DNA from: Streptomyces pactum
Lineage (GTDB): Bacteria > Actinomycetota > Actinomycetes > Streptomycetales > Streptomycetaceae
Length of the DNA stretch: 64,000 bases
NCBI RefSeq assembly: GCF_016031615.1
Contig: NZ_JACYXC010000001.1
Location: forward strand, 620,001-684,000
Direction: 5' to 3'
Below the pieces are notes generated by a model. It had not been told where the DNA came from. It saw only the letters and a program-made list of their open reading frames with translations, and ran no database searches. Below, in pieces: positions 1-7,409 of the stretch (positions are counted from its first letter, which is position 1; every line of letters begins with the position of its first letter). Position numbers and translations under genes: made by a program.

Positions 1-358
1 CGGAGACCACGTTGGTCTCGAACACCTTGCGCGCCACCGCCAGGTCGAGCTCGGCGAGCGGCCCGAAGACCGGGTTGGTCCCGGCGTTGTTCACCAGGTG
101 ATCGACGCGGCCGAACGCCTCCATGGCGCGCTTCACCGCGTGCGCCTGGTGCGCCTCGTCGTGGGCCTTGCCCGGCACCCCGATCGCCCGGTCGGCGCCG
201 AGCCGCTCCACGGCCTCGCGGAGCGCCTCCTCGTTGCGGCCGGTGATCACGACCCGGTCGCCGCGGGCCACCAGCGCCTCGGCGATGCCGTATCCGATGC
301 CCCGGCTGGCGCCGGTGATCAGCGCGACCTCGCCGGTGTCCTCGTGTTCTGCGGTCAT
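1..358 (-). CDS. SDR family oxidoreductase (C-terminus outside window)
   Basis: N-terminal 119 residues of a short-chain dehydrogenase/reductase; the rest lies beyond the left edge. The start is the ATG whose complement is at 356-358. The Rossmann glycine motif TGASRGIG is near residue 15 and NNAG, which supports the cofactor site, is near residue 90, followed by the usual helix-4 region ending FETNV. The active-site Tyr-Lys pair is not in the window. It lies 16 bp downstream of the FabG-like gene on the same strand, so the two SDRs probably form one operon. The substrate cannot be read from sequence; lipid or alcohol metabolism is likely from the pairing. Confidence 0.9.
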   Translation of the reverse strand, partial: MTAEHEDTGEVALITGASRGIGYGIAEALVARGDRVVITGRNEEALREAVERLGADRAIGVPGKAHDEAHQAHAVKRAMEAFGRVDHLVNNAGTNPVFGPLAELDLAVARKVFETNVVS

Positions 359-374
359 CGGTCCTCGCCTCCGG

Positions 375-1136
375 TCAGTTGAGCGGGCCGCCGGCCACGT
401 ACAGCACCTGGCCGGAGACGAAGCCGGCCGCGTCGGCGGTGAAGAAGGCGATGGCGTTCGCCACGTCGGCGGGCTCCCCGACCCGCTGCACCGGGATCTG
501 GGTGGCGGCGGCGGCCTTGAAGTCCTCGAACTCCATGCCGACCCGGGCCGCGGTGGCCGCGGTCATGTCGGTGGCGATGAACCCCGGGGCCACCGCGTTG
601 GCCGTGACGCCGAACTTGCCCAGCTCGATCGCGAGGGTCTTGGTGAAGCCCTGGAGACCGGCCTTGACGGCGGCGTAGTTGGCCTGGCCCCGGTTGCCGA
701 GCGCGGAGCTGCTGGAGAGGTTGACGATCCGGCCGAACCCGGCGTCCACCATGTGCTTCTGGCAGGCCCGGGCCATCAGGAAGGCGCCGCGCAGATGCAC
801 CGCCACCACCGTGTCCCAGTCGCTGTCGCTCATCTTGAACAGCAGGTTGTCGCGGAGCACGCCCGCGTTGTTGACCAGGATGACCGGCGCGCCCAGCTCC
901 TCGGTGACCCGGGCGACGGCCGCCGCGACCTGGTCGGAGTCGGAGACGTCGGCGCCGACCGCCAGGGCCCGGCCACCGGCCCCGGTGATCTTCTCCACGG
1001 TCTCCGCGCAGGCCGCCTCGTCGAGGTCGAGTACGGCCACGGCGCGGCCCTCGGCGGCCAGCCGCACGGCGGTGGCGGCGCCGATGCCGCGGGCCGCGCC
1101 CGTCACGATGGCGACGCGCTGCTCGGTGGTGGACAT
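375..1136 (-). CDS. fabG: 3-oxoacyl-ACP reductase-like SDR
   Basis: 253-residue classical SDR, the normal FabG length. Motifs visible: TGAARGIG (residues 12-19) for NAD(P) binding, NNAG (89-92), the catalytic serine in the SSSS run (about 141-144), and YAAVK giving Tyr154 and Lys158. The C-terminus has the FabG-like PVQRVGEPADVANAIAF and SGQVLYVAGG. FabG enzymes reduce 3-oxoacyl-ACP or -CoA with NADPH in the cytoplasm. First gene of a two-SDR operon with a strong promoter and an operator-like palindrome upstream. It could instead act on polyketides or on acetoacetyl-CoA (PhaB-like); the name rests on family resemblance. Confidence 0.85.
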   Translation of the reverse strand: MSTTEQRVAIVTGAARGIGAATAVRLAAEGRAVAVLDLDEAACAETVEKITGAGGRALAVGADVSDSDQVAAAVARVTEELGAPVILVNNAGVLRDNLLFKMSDSDWDTVVAVHLRGAFLMARACQKHMVDAGFGRIVNLSSSSALGNRGQANYAAVKAGLQGFTKTLAIELGKFGVTANAVAPGFIATDMTAATAARVGMEFEDFKAAAATQIPVQRVGEPADVANAIAFFTADAAGFVSGQVLYVAGGPLN

Positions 1137-1206
1137 GCGGGTTCTCCTCGCCTCGGTAGCGGCTCACCACGGCCGGCCGCCGGGTGAGCAACCGCTTAGT
1201 CGCTTC

Positions 1207-1245
1207 AGCGTACGAGACGCTAGAAGCCGCACCACCGCATGTCAA
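1207..1245 (-). promoter_or_regulatory. Promoter with overlapping palindrome upstream of the FabG-like gene
   Basis: On the minus strand TTGACA (1245-1240) and TAGCGT (1222-1217) are separated by exactly 17 bp, a strong housekeeping-sigma promoter for the FabG-like gene that starts at 1136. The -10 overlaps a palindrome AGCGT-N5-ACGCT (1207-1221), the size and position expected of a TetR-type operator. No regulator gene is adjacent. The remainder of 1137-1447 is GC-rich, carries GGGACGGGA-like short repeats at 1360-1430, and shows no gene. Confidence 0.65.
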
Positions 1246-1447
1246 CGTTGCCTGCCCGGCGGCTCGGCCGGACAGGCCACCACCGGACGGGCGTGCCCTC
1301 CGCCGGCGCCCGCCCGCACGGTCCAACCGGGCGGCACGGGGGCCGTGGAAGCCGGACCGGGGAAGGCGGGCCGGGACGGGACGGGGAAGCCGGGCCGGGA
1401 CGGGACCCGGGGAAGCCGGGCCGGGAAGCCGTACCGGGGCCGACCGG

Positions 1448-1843
1448 TCAGCGCACCAGCAGCTCCAGCAGCCGCTCGACCTCCGCCTCCGGGTCGGTGG
1501 TCAACCCGGTATGTACGGGCCCGGGCTGGACCACCGTGCTGCGCGGGGCGACCAGCCAGCGGAAGCGCCGCCCGGCGTCGTCACCGCCCGCCTGCCCGGC
1601 GTCGGCCCCGCCCCGGCACACCCCTTCGACGGCGTGCAGCGCGGCCCTCACCCCCGACACGTCCACGGTGGGGTCCAGGGCGAGCAGCCGGGCCTCGTCC
1701 AGCTCGGTGCGGGCGGCCACGAACGAGGCCGCCCGGCAGTAGACGACCACCCCGGCGTTGATCAGCTCGCCGCGCTCGACCCGGGGGACCACGCGCAGCA
1801 CCGCGTACTCGAAGACATCGCGTCCGTTGTGCAGTCCGCTCAC
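1448..1843 (-). CDS. DUF3037 domain-containing protein
   Basis: 131 residues, close to the full DUF3037 length. The opening segment FEYAVLRVVPRVERGELINAGVVVYC is typical of this family (shown here only in part: EYAVLRVVPRVERGE, residues about 12-26). Its start overlaps the stop of the HipA-like gene by 4 bp (ATGA), so the two are translationally coupled. DUF3037 genes are commonly paired with HipA-like kinases; the molecular role is not established. No membrane segment or signal peptide. Confidence 0.85.
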   Translation of the reverse strand: MSGLHNGRDVFEYAVLRVVPRVERGELINAGVVVYCRAASFVAARTELDEARLLALDPTVDVSGVRAALHAVEGVCRGGADAGQAGGDDAGRRFRWLVAPRSTVVQPGPVHTGLTTDPEAEVERLLELLVR

Positions 1844-2664
1844 TTCACTGCCTTCCGCCGCGGCCCACCGGTGAGCCAGTCCGGGGCCTTGGAGGGGGTG
1901 TCGCCGGTGCGCTCCCCGATGGTGATCCTCCCGCCGATCGACGCGGCCCGCTCCAGCAGTACCTCCACATAGGTACGGCGCAGCGCGTCCGGGCCGTCGA
2001 AGCCGGGCTCATCGGCCAGCCACGCGTCGGGCACGTCGGCGACGACCTCGGTCAGCAGCTCCTCGGTGACGCGGGGCGCCAGTTCGGCCGCCGCCGCCGC
2101 GATGTCGGGGGCGAAGGAGGCGAGCACATGGTCGGAGGCGTCGTACGGCTTGGCGGCGGCGACCTTGGCGCCGCGCCAGTTGTGGTGCCAGATCATCGTG
2201 GCGCCGTGGTCGATGAGCCACAGCTGCCCGTGCCAGACCAGCATGTTCGGGTTCCGCCAGGAGCGGTCCACGTTGTTGATCAGCGCGTCGAACCAGACCA
2301 CCCGGCCGGCCTCGGCGGCGCCGACCTCGAAGGCGAGCGGGTCGAAGCCGAGCGAGCCCGGGAGGTAGTCCATCCCCAGGTTGAGGCCGCCGCTGGCCTT
2401 GATCAGGTCCTGCACCTCCTCGTCCGGTTCGCTCAGGCCGATCACCGGATCGAGCTGCATCAGGACCAGATCGGGCACCCGCAGGCCCAGCCTGTGGCCG
2501 AGCCGGCCGCAGATGATCTCCGCCACCAGGGTCTTGCGCCCCTGCCCGGCGCCGATGAACTTCATGACGTACGTGCCGAGATCGTCGGCCTCGACGATCC
2601 CCGGGAGCGAACCACCCTCACGCAAAGGCGTGACATAGCGGGTCGCTACGACCTCTTGCAACAC
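1840..2664 (-). CDS. HipA-like kinase family protein
   Basis: 274 residues, shorter than classical HipA toxins (about 440). Features consistent with the HipA kinase fold: YVMKFIGAGQG with a likely ATP-binding lysine near residue 35, FDALINNVDRSWRNPN (about 125-140), which matches the catalytic-loop region with Asn-Asp-Arg chemistry, and LIDHGATMIWHH (about 150-162), which supplies the metal-binding Asp. Upstream gene of the DUF3037 pair. No HipB-like antitoxin is next to it, so a toxin role is unproven. This pair is common in actinomycete chromosomes and may be housekeeping. Confidence 0.8.
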   Translation of the reverse strand: MLQEVVATRYVTPLREGGSLPGIVEADDLGTYVMKFIGAGQGRKTLVAEIICGRLGHRLGLRVPDLVLMQLDPVIGLSEPDEEVQDLIKASGGLNLGMDYLPGSLGFDPLAFEVGAAEAGRVVWFDALINNVDRSWRNPNMLVWHGQLWLIDHGATMIWHHNWRGAKVAAAKPYDASDHVLASFAPDIAAAAAELAPRVTEELLTEVVADVPDAWLADEPGFDGPDALRRTYVEVLLERAASIGGRITIGERTGDTPSKAPDWLTGGPRRKAVK

Positions 2665-2789
2665 TTTCCCAGGTCACCCATCTCTTCAGCCTTGCGATTC
2701 ACGGATTGCCCCTCCGCGGCGCAAGGGCAGGAATCACCGGTCAACGGCACTGGGGAGAATCCGGGAAATCTCTGCCGGCGAGCCGGTCT

Positions 2790-2950
2790 CCCCGCTCCCC
2801 CAGCAGCCCGTCGATGGTGCCGCGTCCCTTGTTCCGACTCCGGCATGAAGTCAGCATAGTAACCGAGGGTGATCGCGGGTGAAGAGTGCCCGAGCCACCG
2901 CGCCGAGGTCACGACGCACTCCCCGGCTTCCAGCATGACCGAGGCGCGGG
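2790..2950 (-). pseudogene. Tyrosine recombinase/integrase, C-terminal fragment
   Basis: About 54 residues match the C-terminal catalytic end of phage or ICE-type integrases: ASVMLEAGECVVTSARWLGH followed by SSPAITLGYYADFMP, corresponding to the usual LGHSxPxxTLxxYAH block, with the Tyr in the YYADF position as nucleophile. The N-terminal and core domains are absent; upstream in-frame sequence is low-complexity and unlike integrase. This is a remnant of an integrated element. No tRNA gene or clear attachment repeat is visible nearby. Confidence 0.6.
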
Positions 2951-3081
2951 CAGCCGAGGCACAGGGAAGCGGGCCTGCCCGGACGCCGATGCGGCACGCG
3001 CCACCCGGCCCGAACCGACCGCCCGACGCCAACCCCGTCGGCCGACCGACGACCCACCCGCTCCCCGGCGCACACAACGGC

Positions 3082-3108
3082 TTGAATTGATTTAGCGTTC
3101 AACTTAAT
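3082..3108 (+). promoter_or_regulatory. AT-rich operator-like palindrome upstream of the VOC gene
   Basis: Two overlapping inverted repeats sit about 80-110 bp before the VOC gene: TTGAA-N11-TTCAA (3082-3102) and ATTTAG-N7-CTTAAT (3090-3108, one mismatch). The AT content is far above the surroundings, which fits a promoter with a MarR- or TetR-size operator. No regulator gene lies next to it. Confidence 0.4.
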
Positions 3109-3190
3109 TCGGTGACATGCTGACCACCAGGACGGCCACCATCCAGGTCGCCGGCCCAACACCCCGACGCATCAACGGAGATGACGTGAC

Positions 3191-3720
3191 ATGAGCGAGA
3201 TGCTGCCGCTCCGCCTCCACCACCACGCCTGGATCACCGACGACCAGGAAGCCAACCGGCGCTTCTACGAGGATGTGATCGGCCTGCCCCTGGTCGCCAC
3301 GTGGACCGAGCGCGAAATCCTGGCAGGAACCGAGCGCGTCTACAGTCACACCCTCTACGGCCTGGCCGACGGCAGTGCGCTCGCCTTCTTCCAGTTCGCA
3401 GACCCCGAGGACCAGGAGGAGTTCAAGACCGACATCAATGCCACCCCCGTGCGCCACATCGCCTTCAAGGTCGAGGCGGAGATCCAGGAAGCCCTACGCG
3501 AGCGCGTCACCGCGGCCGGCCATGCGGAGACGAACGCCCAGGTGATCGACCACGGGTACTGCGTCTCGCTGTACATCACGGATCCAACGGGCTGCTCCTG
3601 GAGTTCGCCGTCGACCACCCCGACGTGGAAGAGATCGACGCCGAGCGGCGAGCCACAGCACACGAGGACCTCTCCCGCTGGCTCGCCGGCGACCACACCA
3701 GCAACAACCGCTGGCGCTGA
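3191..3720 (+). pseudogene. VOC (glyoxalase/dioxygenase) family protein, frameshifted
   Basis: The ATG at 3191 follows a GGAG-type ribosome site. The first 130 residues are a normal vicinal-oxygen-chelate protein: HHHAWITD with the first metal-binding His, FYEDVIGL, then VRHIAFKV with the second His. At about 3584-3588 the frame breaks; reading one frame over gives LLLEFAVDHPDVEEIDA and a clean end at 3720, including the third metal ligand Glu. Restoring one A in the GATCCAAC stretch would give DPNGLLLEF, the standard family ending. The annotated frame instead continues as nonsense to 3787. It is either a real one-base deletion or an assembly error. Substrate unknown. Confidence 0.75.
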
Positions 3721-3832
3721 CCACTCGTCCGGCTTTGGCCCAGTGCAGCGGGGCAGGGGTTGCCCCGTGCTCGGCCGTAGGCGTTGAGACCTGGATCGGT
3801 ACCGCCTCCGCCTGCCTGAACTGATCGGGGGC

Positions 3833-4378
3833 GTGGCCACTGACGGTGAGTTCTTGCCGTTGGCGGCAGAGCGAACGCATGATCGGCTCATGCGAGGTGC
3901 CTTCGATGACGTCCCGTGGGACACGCTCTTCCCCCACCTGCCGCCTGCCGACGTGGAATCCCTGGAACGCACCGCTCGTATGGTCGATGCGGCTGGTGCG
4001 CAGGGAGACAAGGCCGAGTGGGAGTGGACACCGGATCACGTGGTCTTCCCCGGCCCGCAGCCGTGGACACCCGTCCTGCTCGGCCTGGATGTCATCGAGT
4101 GTGTGGACGGGGGTGATCAGCTGGAGTTCCAGCTGCACGTCGTGTGGACGGACTCCGGTCGGCTCGCGGTCGACGCGGCGGTGAACGTGGCCTGCTGGTG
4201 CGACACCGACCACGCCGGCCATGACGTCGACGCCCTCAGGCTTGTCGTCGGTGAGGAGACCTCACTGCCCGGTGCCTTCGCGGCTGGTGCCCAGCGTCTG
4301 CTCGGATGGCTCGCCGACCCTCGCGACGCGGACTTCTGGCGTGCCCGAGCGGCTCTTCCTCCCCGCCGGCCCGCCTAG
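3833..4378 (+). CDS. Hypothetical protein
   Basis: 181 residues from a GTG at 3833; an ATG at 3890 is an alternative. Moderately acidic, with no transmembrane segments and no recognisable motif. The sequence is regular enough (PLAAERTHDRLMRGAFDDVPW near the start; a central WTPVLLGLDVIE; GEETSLPGAFAAGAQRLLGWL near the end) and codon bias strong enough to be a real gene. It stands alone between the broken VOC gene and the CRISPR remnant, in a stretch of lower GC, suggesting acquired DNA. Function not recognised. Confidence 0.6.
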   Translation: MATDGEFLPLAAERTHDRLMRGAFDDVPWDTLFPHLPPADVESLERTARMVDAAGAQGDKAEWEWTPDHVVFPGPQPWTPVLLGLDVIECVDGGDQLEFQLHVVWTDSGRLAVDAAVNVACWCDTDHAGHDVDALRLVVGEETSLPGAFAAGAQRLLGWLADPRDADFWRARAALPPRRPA

Positions 4379-4789
4379 GAAGCCGGCGGAACGACCACGG
4401 GTGCGGCAGTTGGTGTGATCAGGTCACGCCGGTGTCGCGCTCGATGGCGGCGAGCCGGTTCTTGAGTCGGTGGCCAGGGCCGTTGGCGGCGACGACGTCA
4501 CCGGCTGCGGAGACTTGCCATCCCGCTGAGCCCCCGACCTACCGACGCGGTCCACCCGGGCATGCACCGCAAAGGCGGCTTCCGCGATGCCCACGTGCCC
4601 GACGCGGTCGGCCTCCGCACTCGCTGAGAGCTCGTCAGGCCGGCCGGGAATCCCCTGCGGGCAGGGATCAACCGGTATCAACATCCGACCGCATTCGCGG
4701 CCTGGCTCTGCCACTATGCACCTATGACGGCTGGACCGAAGAGAAGTAAAGCGATTGCAAAGCCACTCTGACGCCGCAGGTCAGGAAGG
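4379..4789. other. Non-coding stretch; its end resembles a CRISPR leader
   Basis: No convincing gene. On the minus strand a short tail reading GHRLKNRLAAIERDTG (about 4424-4475) looks faintly like the end of a helix-turn-helix protein but has no supporting upstream sequence. The last 50 bases (about 4738-4789) are AT-rich with GAAGTAAAGCGATTGCAAAG and end GCAGGTCAGGAAGG directly before the first CRISPR repeat, as a type I-E leader would. Confidence 0.45.
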
Positions 4790-4937
4790 GTGATCCCCGC
4801 GCAGGCGGGGGTGGTCCGCTGGAGGCAGCGTGGGCCGGTGAGGAGGCCCCGTGGTCCCCGCGCAGGCGGGGGGTGGTCCGTCCGATCCGGCACTTGGCGT
4901 GGTCGCCGTGTGGTCCCCCGCAGGGACCGCCCCCGCC
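4790..4937 (+). CRISPR. Orphan CRISPR remnant, type I-E-like repeats
   Basis: Repeat 1 (4790-4817, 28 bp) and repeat 2 (4851-4879, 29 bp) share GTGGTCCCCGCGCAGGCGGG (repeat 1 has GTGATCC) and end GGTGGTCC, the palindromic repeat type seen with Streptomyces type I-E systems. They are separated by a 33-bp spacer (4818-4850). A 30-bp second spacer (4880-4909) leads to a third, decayed repeat from 4910 that begins GTGGTCCCC and then diverges. No cas gene is present in the window. The small size and terminal decay suggest a dying or solitary array. Confidence 0.75.
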
Positions 4938-5112
4938 TCTCCCGGCCTCCCCGGCCTCAACCCGCCTCTCCCCGCCATCAGGCGCACCCCGCCGCCTCTT
5001 GCGGCGGACCCCGTCGCGGCCTGTGTCGTGGATCACGTTCGACCCGTGTCACGTCCGGGCTCCCCGCTCCCATCTGGTGGGCGTCGGCAAGCGACACGAG
5101 CAGGGGAGAACG

Positions 5113-6318
5113 ATGAGCGCACGGCAGGAGACCGGCACGGCGACCACGCACCACGTGGTGATCCTGGGAGCGGGCTACGCGGGCCTGGCCACGGCCGTCC
5201 AGCTCGCGGCCCGGACGAAGCGGCGCGAGGACGTGCGGGTGACGCTGGTGAACGCGCAGGAACGGTTCACCGAGCGCATGCGGCTGCACATGACGGCGAC
5301 CGGGCAGCGGCTCGCCGAACTGAGCATCCCTCAGCTGCTGGAGGGCACCGGCGCGCAGTTCGTACGCGGCTGGGTGACCGCGGTGGACGCGGGGGCGAGG
5401 ACCGTGCGGATCGACGACGAACGCGAACTGCGCTACGACACGCTGGTGTACGGGCTGGGCGGCATCGCCGACACCGCGGCGGTGCCGGGGGCCGAGGACC
5501 ACGCCTACACCCTGAGCAGCGCCCAGGACGCCGAGCTGCTGGCCGACCGGCTCGCCCGGCTGGACAGCGGCACGGTGGTGGTCGCGGGCACCGGACTGAC
5601 CGGTGTCGAGGCGGCCGCGGAGATCGCCGAGCGGCACCCTCGGCTGCGCGTGGTGCTGCTCGGCCGGCAGGAGCCGGGCGCGGCCATGAACCCCAAGGCC
5701 GGGGCGTATCTGCGCGCCGCGCTCGACCGGCTCGGGGTCCGGGTGCGCACCGGCGCGGAGCTGGCGGAGGTGCTGCCCGGCGCGGTGCGGCTGGCGAGCG
5801 GGGAGAGCATCGCCGCCGACGCGGTCCTGTGGACGGGCGGCACGCGCACCTCGCCGCTGGCGGCGGCCGCCGGGCTGACCGTCGACGACCGCGGACGCGT
5901 CGTCACCGACGCCACGCTGCGGTCGGTCTCCCACCCCGAGGTGTACGCGATCGGCGACGCGGCCGCCGTCCCCCAGGGGTACGGCGTCATGCACGGCACC
6001 TGCCAGGGCGGCATGCCGACCGGGGTGCACGCCGCGCTGTCGATCGACCGGATGCTCCGGGGCAGGCGGCCCAGGCCGTTCCGCTTCGGCTACTACCACA
6101 CGCCGGTGAGCCTGGGGCGCGGGGACGCCGTGGTGCAGTTCACCCGGCCCGACGACAGTCCACGGCAGATCTGCCTCACCGGCCGCGTCGCCGTCCGGTA
6201 CAAGGAGACGGTGACCGCCTCACCCTGGCCGACGTACGGCCGTATGAAGAAGATGCCCGCCTCCGGTGCCCTCTGGCCCCGCGGGGGTCGCGCCACCCGC
6301 GTCCGGGGGGCCCGGTGA
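5113..6318 (+). CDS. NAD(P)/FAD-dependent oxidoreductase (NDH-2-like)
   Basis: 401 residues from the ATG at 5113, preceded by GGGGAGA. It has two dinucleotide-fold motifs: GAGYAGLATA (about residues 19-28) for FAD and GTGLTGVEAAAEIAE (about 160-174) for NAD(P)H. VYAIGDAAAVPQG (about 278-290) carries the FAD-ribityl aspartate. This order is that of the pyridine nucleotide-disulfide oxidoreductase / type II NADH dehydrogenase family. The electron acceptor is unknown. Its TGA overlaps the GTG of the following sigma factor by 3 bases, so they are translationally coupled; ECF41 sigma genes are characteristically partnered with oxidoreductases, decarboxylases or epimerases. Confidence 0.88.
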   Translation: MSARQETGTATTHHVVILGAGYAGLATAVQLAARTKRREDVRVTLVNAQERFTERMRLHMTATGQRLAELSIPQLLEGTGAQFVRGWVTAVDAGARTVRIDDERELRYDTLVYGLGGIADTAAVPGAEDHAYTLSSAQDAELLADRLARLDSGTVVVAGTGLTGVEAAAEIAERHPRLRVVLLGRQEPGAAMNPKAGAYLRAALDRLGVRVRTGAELAEVLPGAVRLASGESIAADAVLWTGGTRTSPLAAAAGLTVDDRGRVVTDATLRSVSHPEVYAIGDAAAVPQGYGVMHGTCQGGMPTGVHAALSIDRMLRGRRPRPFRFGYYHTPVSLGRGDAVVQFTRPDDSPRQICLTGRVAVRYKETVTASPWPTYGRMKKMPASGALWPRGGRATRVRGAR

Positions 6319-7235
6319 CCGAGACCTCCACCCACCCCGGCCAGCAGGTCTTCCACGAGTACCGGCGGCTGCTGTTCTCGGTGGCCTACCGCCTCCTGGG
6401 CAGCGCCGCCGACGCCGAGGACGCGGTCCAGGACGCCTGGCTCAAGTGGTCCGCCGCGGACCGCTCGCAGGTGGCCGACCCCAAGGCGTACCTGACGCGC
6501 ATCGTCTCCAACCTGGCGCTGGAGCGGCTGCGCTCGGCCCGGCACAAGCGGGAGACCTACGTGGGTCCGTGGCTGCCGGAGCCCATCCTCACCGGGGGCG
6601 ACGCCTCCGAGGCCGTCACGGACGCCGAGTCGGTGTCGATGGCCATGCTGGTGGTGCTGGAGACGCTCAGCCCGCTGGAGCGCGCGGTGTTCGTGCTGAA
6701 GGAGGTGTTCGACTTCAGCCATGCCGAGATCGCCGAGGCGGTGGAGCGTTCCGAACCGGCGGTGCGGCAGGCCGCGCACCGGGCCCGCGAGCACGTGCGG
6801 GCGCGTCGGCCGCGCTTCGCCGCCGACCGGTCGCGGCAGCGCGAGGCCACCGAGCGGTTCTTCGCCGCCGCGACCGGCGGGGATGTCAACGCCCTGATGG
6901 AGCTGCTCTCCCCGGACGTCACCCTGTGGACCGACGGCGGCGGCAAGGTCCGCCAGGCCCTGCGCCCGGTGGTGGGCGCGGCCACGGTGGCCAACTGGTT
7001 CGCGGCCCTCACCACCGTCACCTATCAGGGCGTCGGCCCCGCCGACATGAAGGCGGAGCTCGTGGAGATCAACGGCGGGCCGGGCGTCCTGTTCAGCGGA
7101 CCGGACCGGGTGATCGCCACCCTCACCTTCGACTTCGACGCCGAGGGCCGCATCACCACCCTGCACAACGTGGCCAACCCGGACAAGCTCCACGCCGTCG
7201 CCGACGGCACCGCGTACGACATCGGCACGCGGTGA
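6315..7235 (+). CDS. ECF41-family RNA polymerase sigma factor with SnoaL-like C-terminal domain
   Basis: 306 residues from a GTG at 6315 that overlaps the upstream stop. Region 2 (about residues 8-75) includes AYRLLGSAADAEDAVQDAW; region 4 (about 115-165) includes LSPLERAVFVLKEVFDFSHA. Three signatures of ECF41 factors are visible: WLPEP in the linker, WTDGGGK in the C-terminal domain, and NPDKL near the C-terminus. In this group the SnoaL-like extension replaces an anti-sigma factor and tunes activity. The likely target is its own operon with the flavin oxidoreductase. A TGTCAC at 5047-5052 resembles an ECF41 -35 element but the spacing to a CGTC is off. Confidence 0.9.
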   Translation: MTETSTHPGQQVFHEYRRLLFSVAYRLLGSAADAEDAVQDAWLKWSAADRSQVADPKAYLTRIVSNLALERLRSARHKRETYVGPWLPEPILTGGDASEAVTDAESVSMAMLVVLETLSPLERAVFVLKEVFDFSHAEIAEAVERSEPAVRQAAHRAREHVRARRPRFAADRSRQREATERFFAAATGGDVNALMELLSPDVTLWTDGGGKVRQALRPVVGAATVANWFAALTTVTYQGVGPADMKAELVEINGGPGVLFSGPDRVIATLTFDFDAEGRITTLHNVANPDKLHAVADGTAYDIGTR

Positions 7236-7409
7236 GGGTGGTGACCGCGCGCCGTCCGCGCCCGGTCCGGCCGCGGGTCGCGGATAGGGGCGTTCCCGGA
7301 GCCCCGGTGGCCCCGGGAACGCCGGCGGGCGACCGGGCCGGGCCCGGGGCCCGCGCCCGGGCGGCCGGGGCTCCGCGCCGGACCGGGCGGGCGGTGGCCC
7401 CGCGGCGGC

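Noticed and set aside
2646..3077. A 143-codon minus-strand frame as a whole protein
   Set aside because: Only the central 50 or so residues match integrase; the flanks are unrelated sequence. Kept as a pseudogene fragment.
4424..4714. A minus-strand 96-codon frame before the CRISPR remnant
   Set aside because: No motif, weak composition, and no ribosome site. The ending resembles a helix-turn-helix tail by chance or as a relic only.
5024..5090. ECF41-type promoter before the flavin oxidoreductase
   Set aside because: TGTCAC and CGTC words are present but their spacing (about 28 bp, or 21 bp for the TGTCGTG word) does not fit.
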